Assembly (NCBI GenBank): GCA_036378735.1
Contig: DASUVX010000031.1
Location: 1 to 64,000, forward strand
Direction: 5' to 3'
DNA: 64,000 nt
Source of the DNA: GCA-003244245 sp036378735
Lineage (GTDB): Bacteria; Actinomycetota; Actinomycetes; Mycobacteriales; Pseudonocardiaceae
Below the pieces are notes generated by a model. The model worked only from the letters and a program-made list of their open reading frames with translations, was not told the origin of the DNA and did no database searches. Of this stretch, positions 17,832-26,562 are shown in pieces (the stretch's first letter is position 1; every line of letters begins with the position of its first letter). Both the position numbers and the translations under genes were made by a program.

Positions 17832-18920
17832 GTGAGCCGGCAAGATCGTCAGGATCGAGCCATGCACCATCGAGATGGACGTTCGCCGCAGGACGTGGAC
17901 GCGCAGGCCGTTGCCCAGCGCATCGTCGGCAACGTCGAGCGAGTGCTGGTCGGCAAGCCCGACGCGGTGCGCACCGCGTTGATCACCTTGCTCGCCGAGG
18001 GCCACCTACTGCTGGAGGACGTGCCCGGAGTGGGCAAGACCTCACTGGCCAAGGCGTTGGCCCGGTCGATCGACGGTACGGTCGCCCGGATCCAGTTCAC
18101 CCCTGATCTGCTCCCCAGCGACATCACCGGGGTGTCCGTCTTCGATCGCAGCACCGGAGCATTCGAGTTTCGAACCGGCCCGGTCTTCGCCAACGTGGTG
18201 GTCGGCGACGAGATCAACCGGGCTTCTCCCAAAACCCAGTCCGCGCTTCTGGAGTGCATGGAAGAACGCCAAGTCACCGTCGATGGACACAGCTACGCAC
18301 TGGACCGGCCGTTCATGGTGATCGCCACCCAGAACCCGGTGGAGATGGAAGGTACCTACCCGTTGCCGGAAGCCCAACGGGACCGGTTCACCGCCCGGAT
18401 CTCGCTTGGCTACCCCGACCCCGTCGCGGAGCTGGCGATGGTCGACGAGCACGCCGGCACCGACCCGTTCGACAGCCTGCAGCCGGTGTCCACCGCGGCC
18501 GAGGTGAGAACGTTATGCGAGGCGGTCCGCTTGGTGCACGTGTCGGCCGAGCTGCGACGCTATGTGGTGGAGGTGGTCGGAGCCACGAGGGCATTGCCCG
18601 AACTGCGGCTGGGTGCCTCACCGCGGGCCACGCTGCAGCTGATCCGCACCAGCCGGGCAAGGGCCGCGCTGGCCGGCCGGGACTTCGTGGTCCCCGATGA
18701 CCCCCAGGCGATGGCACAGCCAGTGCTGTCCCACCGGCTGATGCTCACCGCCCAGGCCCAAGTCGACCGGGTGCGCCCGGAGGAGCTGATCACCGATGTG
18801 CTGGCGCGAGTGCCGGTACCCCAGGCGCCGAAGCAGCCAGCCCCCGGCAGGCTCGATTCGCTGGACCTCGGAAACGGCCGCATCGCCACGTTGTGGCCCC
18901 GCTCACCACAGAGGAGCTAG
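17832..18920 (+). CDS. MoxR family AAA+ ATPase
   Basis: MoxR-type AAA+ ATPases act as chaperones for assembly of partner complexes, usually encoded beside DUF58 proteins. It has 362 residues. Walker A DVPGVGKTS is at about 63-71, Walker B VVVGDEINRASPKTQ near 128, sensor ATQNPVEMEGTYPLPEAQRDRF follows. The GTG start at 17832 has AGGAGG 4 bp upstream; ATG 17862 is an alternative. The next gene begins on the base after its stop, so moxR, DUF58 and the transglutaminase form one operon. Confidence 0.92.
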   Translation: MSRQDRQDRAMHHRDGRSPQDVDAQAVAQRIVGNVERVLVGKPDAVRTALITLLAEGHLLLEDVPGVGKTSLAKALARSIDGTVARIQFTPDLLPSDITGVSVFDRSTGAFEFRTGPVFANVVVGDEINRASPKTQSALLECMEERQVTVDGHSYALDRPFMVIATQNPVEMEGTYPLPEAQRDRFTARISLGYPDPVAELAMVDEHAGTDPFDSLQPVSTAAEVRTLCEAVRLVHVSAELRRYVVEVVGATRALPELRLGASPRATLQLIRTSRARAALAGRDFVVPDDPQAMAQPVLSHRLMLTAQAQVDRVRPEELITDVLARVPVPQAPKQPAPGRLDSLDLGNGRIATLWPRSPQRS

Positions 18921-20174
18921 GTGCTCGGGCGGTTCGGCAGCTTGACCACCCGCGGCTGGTGCCTGCTCGCCGCCGGAGGGGGGATGGCATTGTGCGCGGC
19001 GCTGGTCGACGAACGGGATCTGCTGCGGGTGGCTGCCTTCGCCATGGTGCTTCCGGTGCTGGCCATCCTCGTCATCAGCCGGACCCGGATCGGGCTGCAG
19101 GCACAGCGAGAGGTGATGCCATCGCGGACGCCGGTCGGCAGCGACTGCCAGGTGCACCTGACACTGCGCGGCACGGGGCGCTGGAGCGGCCGGCTGTTAC
19201 TCGAGGACGTGGTCCCCCGCGCGCTGGGCGGCCGTCGCCGGGCCGTTGTGGCGCAGCTGCCGCCGCAGCATGAGGTGCAGGTGGCGTATGCGCTGCACCC
19301 GATGGAGCGCGCGGTGCACTCGCTGGGCCCACTGATCGGCCGAGTCACCGATCCACTCGGGCTGGCGCACTGCCACCGCACGCTCGCCGGAACCAATCGG
19401 TTGGTGGTGCTGCCCGCCGTGGCGCCGCTGGTCGGATTGCCCGCCGGCGGCGAGTTCAGCGGCGGCACCGGGGGCGAGGCAGCGGTGGGCGCGGGCCCTG
19501 GTGCGGACGCCGTGGTGGTGCGCAGCTACCGGCAAGGCGATGACCTGCGCCGGGTGCACTGGCGCACGACCGCCCGGCGCGATGAGCTGATGGTCCGGGT
19601 CGAGGAGTGGGCGCAACGCGGTGGGATCACGGTGTTGCTGGACCACCGCGCCGCGGCGCACCGCGGCGCCGGCCCCACCTCAAGCCTGGAGTACGCGGTG
19701 TCGCTGGCCGCCAGCGTGTATGTCCACCTGCGGCAGCGCGGCATGCGGCTGCGGCTGGTCACCGTGGACGGCGCCGTGCTCGCGGGCGCCGGAGACGGCG
19801 GCGAATCTCCGACCGATACCGCGCTCGATGCGCTCGCCGCACTCTGCGCAACCGATCAGCGCGATCTGACCGATATCCCGTTGACAGCCGGCAGCCAGGA
19901 CGTGGTCGCGATCTTGGGAGCACTCGACCCGGCCGCTGTCGAACAGTTGCTGGTTCACCAGCCGCGCATTGCGCGCGGCCACGCGGTGCTGCTGGACGTC
20001 GCAGCGTGGGCCACCGACAGCGACGGCAAACTCGCCCCCAATCCGGCGAACGCCGCCCGGCTCCTCATCACTGCGGGCTGGTCGGTCGCGGTGGCTGACC
20101 CGCAACAGTCGCCGTCGACGGCGTGGGATCAGTTGTGCATCAGCTCGCACAACAGGCTTCGGGTGCCACGGTGA
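18921..20174 (+). CDS. DUF58 membrane-anchored protein
   Basis: DUF58 proteins accompany MoxR ATPases; function is not established, some have a von Willebrand A-like fold. It has 417 residues: two N-terminal membrane segments (about 10-50), then the DUF58 signature YRQGDDLRRVHWRTTARRDELMVR near 210-235 (quoted here in parts: YRQGDDLRRVHW, RDELMVR). The GTG start follows the moxR stop with no gap and has GAGGAG upstream. Its stop overlaps the GTG of the next gene. Confidence 0.88.
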   Translation: MLGRFGSLTTRGWCLLAAGGGMALCAALVDERDLLRVAAFAMVLPVLAILVISRTRIGLQAQREVMPSRTPVGSDCQVHLTLRGTGRWSGRLLLEDVVPRALGGRRRAVVAQLPPQHEVQVAYALHPMERAVHSLGPLIGRVTDPLGLAHCHRTLAGTNRLVVLPAVAPLVGLPAGGEFSGGTGGEAAVGAGPGADAVVVRSYRQGDDLRRVHWRTTARRDELMVRVEEWAQRGGITVLLDHRAAAHRGAGPTSSLEYAVSLAASVYVHLRQRGMRLRLVTVDGAVLAGAGDGGESPTDTALDALAALCATDQRDLTDIPLTAGSQDVVAILGALDPAAVEQLLVHQPRIARGHAVLLDVAAWATDSDGKLAPNPANAARLLITAGWSVAVADPQQSPSTAWDQLCISSHNRLRVPR

Positions 20175-22492
20175 CCGGGTGGGCTGACCGCTGGCTCCCG
20201 GCCCCAGGCGCTGCAGTCGCCGGGGTCGCCGGGCTGGCCCTCGCCCTCGCGGCAACATCGTTGACCGAGGTACTGGCGGGGCCGCGCTGGTGGAGCTACC
20301 TCGTTCTGAGTATCGCAGTGGTGGTCGCTTCCGGGGTGCTGCTGCGCTGGCTGCGGATGCCATCGATCGTGACCGCGGTCGGGCAACTTGCCGCCTTGAT
20401 GGCGCTGGTCACCGCGGTATTCACCACCAGCGGCTGGCTGCTCGTGGTGCCTGGATCGGCCAGCAGGTCGCAACTGGGCGGCGTGCTGGCCGGTGCGGCC
20501 CAGCAGATCCGGGTCGGCCTGCCTCCGCTCCCGGAGAGCACCGAACTGCTCTGCCTGGTCGTGATGGCGGTCGGGCTAGCGGCCGTTGTGGTGGATCTGT
20601 TGGCCGTATCACTTGCCGCGCCGGCCTGCGCCGGGCTGGTGCTGTTGGGCGTGATCATCGTGCCCGCCGTGGTGTCCGATCACATGCTGCCCTGGTGGAC
20701 TTTCGCGCTGAGTGCCGTGGGTTTCGCGCTGCTGCTCGCCGCCGACACCCACCGCCGGCAGAACGCCTGGGGAGACCCCGTCGTCTCTGGCAAGGTCGGC
20801 TATGGCCGGCCGGTCACCGCAGCAGTCGCGGTCACCGCCGGCGCGGTCGCGGCGGCGCTGTTCATCGGAGTGACAGCGACAGCAGTGGGAACCGGCCGGG
20901 TGACCAGGACCCGCAGTCAGGGACCGGTCATCGGCATCGGGCTCAATCCCTTCACCTCGCTGCGCGGGCAGCTGTCAACCGAGCAAGCTTTGCCGCTGTT
21001 ACGCGTCCACGGCCTGAGTCAGCGAACCTACCTTCGGGCCTTGACGCTGAGCCGGTTCGTCAACGGAGTGGGCTGGCAACAAGGTCCGCTGGACCCGGTA
21101 GTCCCGGCAGGCGACGAGGCAACCGAGCGGCTGCCGCTGCCGGCTGGGGTGGTCAGTCCGGTACCGGGCTCCACACTCGAGGTGCAGATCGTGCCGATCA
21201 ACTACACGGACAGCTGGTTGCCGTCCTTCGGCTACCCGCTGGCGTTAGGCGGCATCAGCCCGAGCTGGCAATACGACCCGAATGCGATCACCGTCTTCGC
21301 CGACCGCCGCCAGCGCGCGGAGCCCTACACCGAACTGGGCGTGCTGCCCCGGGCCGATTCCCAGTTGTTGCGGGCGGCGGGCCCCGGCGGCAGCGCTGCG
21401 TTCACCGCCGCCGACCCGCGCTACCTCGATACCGGCGGGGTGGATCGGCGAGTAGTCCAGCTCGCAGCGCGCGTCACGGCGGGCACGCACACTGCATTCG
21501 ACGCCACCGTTGCGCTCAACCGCTGGTTCACCGAGCCCCGCAACGGATTCCGATACGACCTGCGCACCGCTCCGGGCACCAGCGGGGACGCGCTGGTGGA
21601 TTTCCTGTTCACCGGCCACCGGGGCTACTGCGAGCAGTTCGCCTCGGCGATGGCGATCATGTTGCGAACGCAGCACGTGCCGGCCCGGGTCGCAGTCGGC
21701 TTCACGCCAGGCACCGTGATCGGCGACGCCAGATTGATCACCACTGACGACGCCCACGCCTGGGTGGAGGCATGGTTCCCCGGGGCCGGGTGGCTGCCCT
21801 TCGACCCGACTCCACTGTCCGGTGCGCGCACCGTGCCACCCGTCTATGCCACCGGCCCCACGCCACCCAGCGGCTTGGCACTGCCGCCCAGACCGCCCCC
21901 GGTCCCCGTTTCGGCGCCGGCGCCGAGCCACCCGCTCGCCGCGGCGGCGCCGCGGTCGCTGCCCACCCGTTCCACGCCCGGTGCCGCCGTCAGGCTCGGC
22001 CTGACCGTGACCGGACTCCTGGGACTCGCCGTGCTGCTGGGCCTGGTCCCTGCGGGCGTGCGCGAGGGTTGCCGCCGGTGGCGGATGCATCTGGTCGGCG
22101 CCGGCGGCCCGCGGGCAGTGTCGGCCGCGTGGCAGGAGGTGTTGGCCGAATCCGCAGACCGCAGGGTGGTGCCTCCCGTTGGCGAGACCGTGCGGGCGAC
22201 CGCACAACGATTAGTCGACGAACATGGCCTGGATGAGTCCGGTCAAGCCGGGCTGCGCGTCCTGGTTGATGCAGTCGAGCGAACCTGGTACGCCAGCGCA
22301 CTCGACGCCGCAGGGGGCCGGCGCCGCGGTGGTCGCCGGCCTCGCGGCATGAATCGCGAAGTCCGGGCTGCCATGAACGCAGTGCTCACCAGCATGGTGC
22401 AATCCGCGCCACTGACCCGGACAGCCCGGCTACTACCACGCTCGGTGCTCTCGGTGCTGTGGCGATCCGCCCGGTATCGGGACGCCAGCTAG
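20171..22492 (+). CDS. Transglutaminase-like membrane protein (TgpA family)
   Basis: 773 residues in three parts: about seven membrane segments at 1-250 (DUF3488-type), an extracytoplasmic transglutaminase core with catalytic Cys in HRGYCEQFASAMAI, His in DDAHAWVEAWFPG and Asp in PFDPTPLSG, then a Pro-rich linker, one more membrane segment and a helical cytoplasmic tail. The triad looks complete, so a cysteine protease or transglutaminase activity is possible; the substrate is unknown. The GTG at 20171 overlaps the DUF58 stop (GTGA). Its stop shares CTAG with the convergent DUF3040 gene. Confidence 0.87.
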   Translation: MTGWADRWLPAPGAAVAGVAGLALALAATSLTEVLAGPRWWSYLVLSIAVVVASGVLLRWLRMPSIVTAVGQLAALMALVTAVFTTSGWLLVVPGSASRSQLGGVLAGAAQQIRVGLPPLPESTELLCLVVMAVGLAAVVVDLLAVSLAAPACAGLVLLGVIIVPAVVSDHMLPWWTFALSAVGFALLLAADTHRRQNAWGDPVVSGKVGYGRPVTAAVAVTAGAVAAALFIGVTATAVGTGRVTRTRSQGPVIGIGLNPFTSLRGQLSTEQALPLLRVHGLSQRTYLRALTLSRFVNGVGWQQGPLDPVVPAGDEATERLPLPAGVVSPVPGSTLEVQIVPINYTDSWLPSFGYPLALGGISPSWQYDPNAITVFADRRQRAEPYTELGVLPRADSQLLRAAGPGGSAAFTAADPRYLDTGGVDRRVVQLAARVTAGTHTAFDATVALNRWFTEPRNGFRYDLRTAPGTSGDALVDFLFTGHRGYCEQFASAMAIMLRTQHVPARVAVGFTPGTVIGDARLITTDDAHAWVEAWFPGAGWLPFDPTPLSGARTVPPVYATGPTPPSGLALPPRPPPVPVSAPAPSHPLAAAAPRSLPTRSTPGAAVRLGLTVTGLLGLAVLLGLVPAGVREGCRRWRMHLVGAGGPRAVSAAWQEVLAESADRRVVPPVGETVRATAQRLVDEHGLDESGQAGLRVLVDAVERTWYASALDAAGGRRRGGRRPRGMNREVRAAMNAVLTSMVQSAPLTRTARLLPRSVLSVLWRSARYRDAS

Positions 22493-22881
22493 TGCTCTTC
22501 GAAGCGGCGACGGAACCGTTGCTCCATCCGCTGAGCCAGCGTGCTACGGCTCTGGCCGGGAGACGAACGATCCGCCGATCCCGTCCGCCTGCCATCGCTG
22601 GACGGGCGGCGAGAAAAGATTGCCACGATGGCACCGGCGAACATCACCAAGAAACCGACAACGCTGATAACCGGAACCCCGACCAGACGGTAAGGGAGCA
22701 CTACACCAGCGATGAGGAGTAGCAAGCCCAGCACAAATAGCGCGATACCCTGAATTCGGCGGCGTTGGGGCAGGCTTCGCATCCGGGCGCCCCGGACGTT
22801 CGACGCGAACTTGGGGTCCTCTGCATAGAGCGCGCGCTCGATCTGGTCGAGCAGACGCTGCTCGTGCTCGGAGAGTGGCAT
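22489..22881 (-). CDS. DUF3040 membrane protein
   Basis: Small actinobacterial membrane protein of unknown function. It has 130 residues from ATG 22881, which has GGAGGAGGAG upstream; an upstream in-frame start at 22914 adds residues without conservation. It begins MPLSEHEQRLLDQIERALYAEDPKFAS (core PLSEHEQRLLDQIE), has two membrane segments (about 45-65 and 70-90) and a basic tail. It commonly sits near mraZ/dinB in actinobacteria. Confidence 0.88.
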   Translation of the reverse strand: MPLSEHEQRLLDQIERALYAEDPKFASNVRGARMRSLPQRRRIQGIALFVLGLLLLIAGVVLPYRLVGVPVISVVGFLVMFAGAIVAIFSRRPSSDGRRTGSADRSSPGQSRSTLAQRMEQRFRRRFEEH

Positions 22882-22912
22882 GGCTCCTCCTCCGGCACTA
22901 CCGGTTGTCGAC

Positions 22913-22918
22913 ATTGTA
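22913..22918 (-). promoter_or_regulatory. Predicted -10 box of the DUF3040 gene
   Basis: TACAAT on the minus strand, 31 bp before the ATG, close to the TATAAT consensus. No good -35 is visible at 16-18 bp. Confidence 0.45.
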
Positions 22919-22999
22919 TCCGACCCCGACGGTACCTGTAGCTACCAGACAGCCACCGTGGGCTCTTACCATGAGGATACGAGGCTGCGGCGGTGTCGA

Positions 23000-24325
23000 C
23001 TAGCCGATCTCGTTACCCGATTCAGGGGAGAGCTGGGATCGCCCGCCACCGGCGGGCCCGGGAGTATCCAGCAGCGTCGCCGGCCGTACGGCGGCGCTGC
23101 CGAACCGTGACCGAGCAGCATCTGCGGCACGTTCGGCGTCCGACCAGTGCGCGTGCATTCCCGCGCCGTCTGCGCCATCGAAGGTGAGCTGCTCAGCCAC
23201 CGCGCCACGGCTCAACTGGTCAATCCGCACGCCCAACAACCGGACCAGCATTCCGGGGGGTAGGTGTGCGTCCAACAACTCGGCGGCCACTGTGTAGACC
23301 GTATGTGTCGAGTCCGTCGGATCGGCCAGTGTGCGCGACCGGCCGATGGTGGTGAAGTCGGGATGGCGGATCTTCAGCGCAATGGTGCGGCCCCGCAGGC
23401 CGCGGCGGCGTAACGCGGCCGTGGCCCGGTCGACCAGCCGCAGCAGCTCGCGCCGCAAGGCCGTCCGATCAGCTTCGTCGCGGGCGAAGGTCTGCTCTGC
23501 TCCCACCGACTTCTCCGGCAGGTTCGGCACTACCCGCCGGTCGTCCCGGCCGTTGGCGAGCTCGTGCAGGTGATGGGCGCTGGCGGCCCCCACGGCGCGC
23601 CGCAACGCGGGCAGCGGCATGCTCGCCACGTCGGCCACCGTAGTGCACCCCAGCCGGCGCAGCACTTGCGCGGTGCGCTGGCCGACACCCCACAACGCCG
23701 ACAGGGGCAGCGGGTGCAGGAACTCCAGGACACCGTCGGCGGGCACTACCAGCAGTCCATCCGGTTTGGACAGCCCGGAGGCGAGCTTGGCGAGGAACTT
23801 GCTCGGCGCCACGCCCACCGAGCAGGTCACCCGGTGAGCGTCATAGACCTGCCCGCGAATCCATTCCCCGATCCTGGCTGGGGTCATGCCCAACCTGCGC
23901 ACCGACCCGCCGACGTCGAGGAAGGCCTCGTCCAGGCTCAGCGGCTCGACCAGTGGGGTGATCTCATGGAACAGCGCCATGACGCCCTGCGAAACCTCGG
24001 CATAGCGCGGGAAATGCGGCGGCACGAACTCCGCTTGCGGGCACAGCCGGCGGGCATGGGCCACCGGCATCGCCGAGCGGACCCCGAACGCGCGAGCCTG
24101 GTAACTCGCCGAGAGCACGACGCCGCGATCTCCGGTGGGACTGCCACCCGCTACGACCACGGGGCGCCCGGCCAGCTCAGGGTGTTGGCGGATTTCGACG
24201 GACGCGTAGAAGGCATCCATGTCGATATGCAGCACAGGGCAGCCGGTGTCGTTCCGCTGGGCCCGGGTGCGGGTGTCCCGCTGGGCCCGGGTGCCGGACC
24301 GCGGCAGATCGGCACTACGTCCCAA
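23000..24325 (-). CDS. dinB: DNA polymerase IV (Y family)
   Basis: Translesion polymerase. It has 441 residues with the catalytic acidic residues in HIDMDAFYASVE (Asp35) and SLDEAFLD (Asp132, Glu133). The helix-hairpin-helix LWGVGQRTAQVLRRLG and the little-finger domain follow. A probable start is TTG 24325, with GGAGGGG 3 bp upstream. No ATG or GTG lies between it and the catalytic motif. The N-terminal 30 residues include a duplicated RTRAQR made by a 24-bp tandem repeat. A perfect LexA box lies 15 bp upstream, so the gene is probably SOS-induced. Confidence 0.93.
   Translation of the reverse strand: MGRSADLPRSGTRAQRDTRTRAQRNDTGCPVLHIDMDAFYASVEIRQHPELAGRPVVVAGGSPTGDRGVVLSASYQARAFGVRSAMPVAHARRLCPQAEFVPPHFPRYAEVSQGVMALFHEITPLVEPLSLDEAFLDVGGSVRRLGMTPARIGEWIRGQVYDAHRVTCSVGVAPSKFLAKLASGLSKPDGLLVVPADGVLEFLHPLPLSALWGVGQRTAQVLRRLGCTTVADVASMPLPALRRAVGAASAHHLHELANGRDDRRVVPNLPEKSVGAEQTFARDEADRTALRRELLRLVDRATAALRRRGLRGRTIALKIRHPDFTTIGRSRTLADPTDSTHTVYTVAAELLDAHLPPGMLVRLLGVRIDQLSRGAVAEQLTFDGADGAGMHAHWSDAERAADAARSRFGSAAVRPATLLDTPGPAGGGRSQLSPESGNEIG
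24254..24294. repeat. Direct repeat in the dinB 5' end
   Basis: CCGCTGGGCCCGGGTGC occurs twice at a 24-bp period (24254-24270, 24278-24294). It duplicates eight codons in the non-conserved N-terminus of dinB. Confidence 0.75.
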
Positions 24326-24339
24326 CTACCCCTCCACGA

Positions 24340-24355
24340 TCGAACGCACGTTCGA
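24340..24355 (-). promoter_or_regulatory. LexA (SOS) box upstream of dinB
   Basis: TCGAACGCACGTTCGA is a perfect 16-bp palindrome that matches the mycobacterial SOS box TCGAAC-N4-GTTCGA. It sits 15 bp before the dinB start and just beyond the stop of the methyltransferase gene, so dinB has its own SOS promoter inside the intergenic 38 bp. Confidence 0.9.
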
Positions 24356-24363
24356 GGCTCAGG

Positions 24364-25104
24364 CTATCGGAGAGCAGGCCGCCGGGCCAGGGCGTGCAAC
24401 CGGGTGGCGATATCGCGCAGCGGAGCCCGACCGGCCGCGCACAACTCCAGCTCGGCCAGCGCTTCGGCGGCTCCCGGATGGGCTTCCAGGACGCCACCCG
24501 GCACCAGGTCGGCAACCACTCCGTCGCCCTGCACCAGCTCGATGCTCAACCCACTGGCCCGAACCAGCGCGACGAGACCATCGGTGTCAAAACGGCGCAA
24601 CACCGGATCTGGCGAACCGAGCCGACCATCCGGATCGTCAAGTAACCGGCGCGCCTCCGCCAGCCGCCCGGCCAGCGCGCGGACCAGCACCGCCGCGTAC
24701 CGGTTGGCCACCAGCACCGAGACCGCGCCGCCGGGCGCGGTGGCATCGGCCAGCGCCCACATCGTCACGGCGGGGTCCTCGACCACCTCGAGCACGCCGT
24801 GTCCGAGCACGAGATCGGCGTGCCCGGCCGGTACCGCATCAGGAAGCGAGTCGGCGTCACCCTGCACGGACCGCACCGATTCCTGCACGCCGGCTTCGGT
24901 GGCCCGGCGGTGCAGCGTGGCCAGCGCGTTGGGGCTCGGGTCCACCACCGTGACCAGGCAGCCGGAGCGCGCCAACGGCACGGCCCAGACGCCGCTGCCA
25001 CCACCCACGTCCAGCACCCTGGGAGCAGCGCCCAGGCGTAGCCGAGCGGCGGCGACCTCGGTCTCCAGCGCTCGGTGCACCGCGCAGGCTCGCATGCGCA
25101 GCAC
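24364..25104 (-). CDS. SAM-dependent methyltransferase, class I
   Basis: Rossmann-fold methyltransferase with motif I VLDVGGGSGVWAVPLA, the acidic VVDPS and DLVLGHGVLEVVEDP. The substrate is unknown; related actinobacterial proteins are annotated as CmoA/UbiE-like. It is 246 residues from GTG 25104 or 243 from ATG 25095; neither has a clear ribosome site, so a leaderless start is possible. The frame is open much farther upstream, but there it opposes parA. Divergent from parA with an 87-bp gap. Confidence 0.85.
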   Translation of the reverse strand: MLRMRACAVHRALETEVAAARLRLGAAPRVLDVGGGSGVWAVPLARSGCLVTVVDPSPNALATLHRRATEAGVQESVRSVQGDADSLPDAVPAGHADLVLGHGVLEVVEDPAVTMWALADATAPGGAVSVLVANRYAAVLVRALAGRLAEARRLLDDPDGRLGSPDPVLRRFDTDGLVALVRASGLSIELVQGDGVVADLVPGGVLEAHPGAAEALAELELCAAGRAPLRDIATRLHALARRPALR

Positions 25105-25179
25105 TGTAAAGGGCCGGGAGAGTAACGAGCTCGGCGGCAGGGAAGGGGCAGGGCCACAACCGCTGAAATCCGGGCACCA

Positions 25180-25194
25180 TAAGCTGCACCGGTG
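25180..25194 (+). promoter_or_regulatory. Probable leaderless start of the parA-like gene
   Basis: TAAGCT (25180-25185), a TANNNT -10 box, ends 6 bp before the GTG, and no ribosome site precedes the start. This is the layout of leaderless transcripts common in actinobacteria. No convincing -35 was seen. Confidence 0.5.
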
Positions 25195-26007
25195 CGAACC
25201 GTGGCCGTGCTCAGCCTGAAAGGCGGGGTAGGTAAGACCTCCCTCGTACTTGGGTTGGCCGGGGCCGCCTTGGTGCGGAACATCCGGACGTTGGTCGTAG
25301 ATCTCGACCCGCAGGGCAACTGCACCGCCACCCTGGATCCCGACACCACCAAGTGCACCGTGGCCGATGTGCTGGCCGACCCGAAACGTTCGGTGCTCAG
25401 CGAGGCGATCGCGCCCAGCGCATGGGGCGCGAGCCTGGATGTGTTGGTCGGCGGGGAGCAGACCGAGGAGCAGAACCGGCCGGATCCCAGCCGTACCGGC
25501 CTGCGGCGCCTGGACCGCGCGCTGTCCCAGCTGGACACGATCACCGACAATCCGCCGTACCGGCTGGTACTCCTGGACTGCCCGCCCTCGCTCGGCCAGC
25601 TGACCCGTTCGGCGCTGGTGGCCGCAGACCGGGCGTTGCTGATCACCGAACCCACCATCTATGCCGTCGCGGGCGTGCAGCGCGCCTTCGAGGCCGTGCA
25701 GGCCGAACGGGAGCACAACCCTGACCTGCAACCGCTCGGCGTGGTAGTCAACCGGGTCCGCAGGTGGTCCAGCGAGCATCATTTCCGCATCAACGAACTG
25801 CGGGAAATCTTCGGGCCGCTGGTACTGCCCACCGTGCTACCGGACCGTTCGGCGGTACAGCAGGCTCAGGGCGCCGGACTACCGATTCAGCGCTGGGGCA
25901 CTCCGGGGGCTCGGGAAGTTGCGGTCGCCATCGATTTGCTCCTGGCCCGGATGCTGCGCACCAGCCAGCTGCGCCGCCGCACCCACACCGACCCGCCCCA
26001 GACCTAA
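25192..26007 (+). CDS. ParA/Soj-type ATPase, orphan
   Basis: ParA-family P-loop ATPase of 271 residues. The deviant Walker A KGGVGKTS is at 10-17 with the signature lysine, then VVDLDPQGN (Walker A') and LVLLDCPPSLG (Walker B). No parB or parS site is nearby, so this is not the chromosomal parAB pair beside the origin. Related orphan ParA proteins position cell-envelope or cytoskeletal components; the cargo here is unknown. The GTG start looks leaderless. Confidence 0.88.
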   Translation: MRTVAVLSLKGGVGKTSLVLGLAGAALVRNIRTLVVDLDPQGNCTATLDPDTTKCTVADVLADPKRSVLSEAIAPSAWGASLDVLVGGEQTEEQNRPDPSRTGLRRLDRALSQLDTITDNPPYRLVLLDCPPSLGQLTRSALVAADRALLITEPTIYAVAGVQRAFEAVQAEREHNPDLQPLGVVVNRVRRWSSEHHFRINELREIFGPLVLPTVLPDRSAVQQAQGAGLPIQRWGTPGAREVAVAIDLLLARMLRTSQLRRRTHTDPPQT

Positions 26008-26029
26008 GCGGACGCCCCCTCCCACCGCG

Positions 26030-26065
26030 CGGTGTGTCGTGCTCCCGTGCCCGGTGTGTCGTGCT
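26030..26065. repeat. 22-bp tandem repeat, locus A (two units)
   Basis: CGGTGTGTCGTGCT is present at 26030-26043 and 26052-26065, a 22-bp period. The second unit includes GTGCCCGGTGTGTCG, shared with the repeat at 34140. It lies between parA and the ECF41 promoter of doxX. Confidence 0.7.
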
Positions 26066-26084
26066 TATCGGATCGCGCAGGACC

Positions 26085-26111
26085 TGTCACAGCCAAAGCC
26101 GCAATCTCGTC
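26085..26111 (+). promoter_or_regulatory. ECF41-type promoter of doxX-sigma operon
   Basis: TGTCACA (26085-26091), 16 bp, then CGTC (26108-26111) matches the promoter motif known for group ECF41 sigma factors. It lies 50 bp upstream of doxX, and the ECF41 gene itself is the next gene, so the sigma factor probably drives its own operon. Confidence 0.85.
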
Positions 26112-26160
26112 TCCTGCACAGCATTCGACCGCGCGAGCCCAATCTCGAGGAGTAGCGCCG

Positions 26161-26529
26161 ATGAATACCGCAGTATGGATCTGTCAGGCCGTCCTGGCAG
26201 CACTTTTCCTGGCATCCGGGGCTGCGAAGATCAGCATGTCCCGGGATCGATTGCTGGCGACCGGCCAAACGGGGATCGCGCCGTTTCCCATGCCTGTGGT
26301 ACGCGCGACGGCTGCTGCTGAGCTGCTCGCGGCCGCTGGCTTGATTGTTCCATGGGCAAGCGGTGTCCTACCGATGGTGACACCGCTTGCGGCAGTGGGA
26401 TTGGCCGCCGTGATGGTCGGCGCGGCGTGCGCTCACTTACACCTGCATGAGCGGCTCACCGCTGGGGCGAACATGGTAATCCTGTCGGTGTGCGTCTTCG
26501 TCGCGGTGGCTCGTTTTACCGGGCACTGA
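26161..26529 (+). CDS. DoxX-like small membrane protein
   Basis: 123 residues, four membrane segments, beginning MNTAVWICQAVLAALFLASG with the DoxX-type GAAKI following. DoxX-family proteins are often linked to redox stress; no precise role is known. The ATG at 26161 has GAGGAG 9 bp upstream. Position between an ECF41 promoter and the ECF41 gene marks it as the likely partner and target of the sigma factor, in place of the carboxymuconolactone decarboxylase or oxidoreductase genes often found with ECF41. Confidence 0.85.
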   Translation: MNTAVWICQAVLAALFLASGAAKISMSRDRLLATGQTGIAPFPMPVVRATAAAELLAAAGLIVPWASGVLPMVTPLAAVGLAAVMVGAACAHLHLHERLTAGANMVILSVCVFVAVARFTGH

Positions 26530-26562
26530 TCACGGGTTGGAACAGGAAACTGAGGATCCCCG

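Noticed and set aside
25105..25782. N-terminal extension of the methyltransferase frame
   Set aside because: It is antisense to parA, whose motifs are clear, so it is a high-GC shadow.
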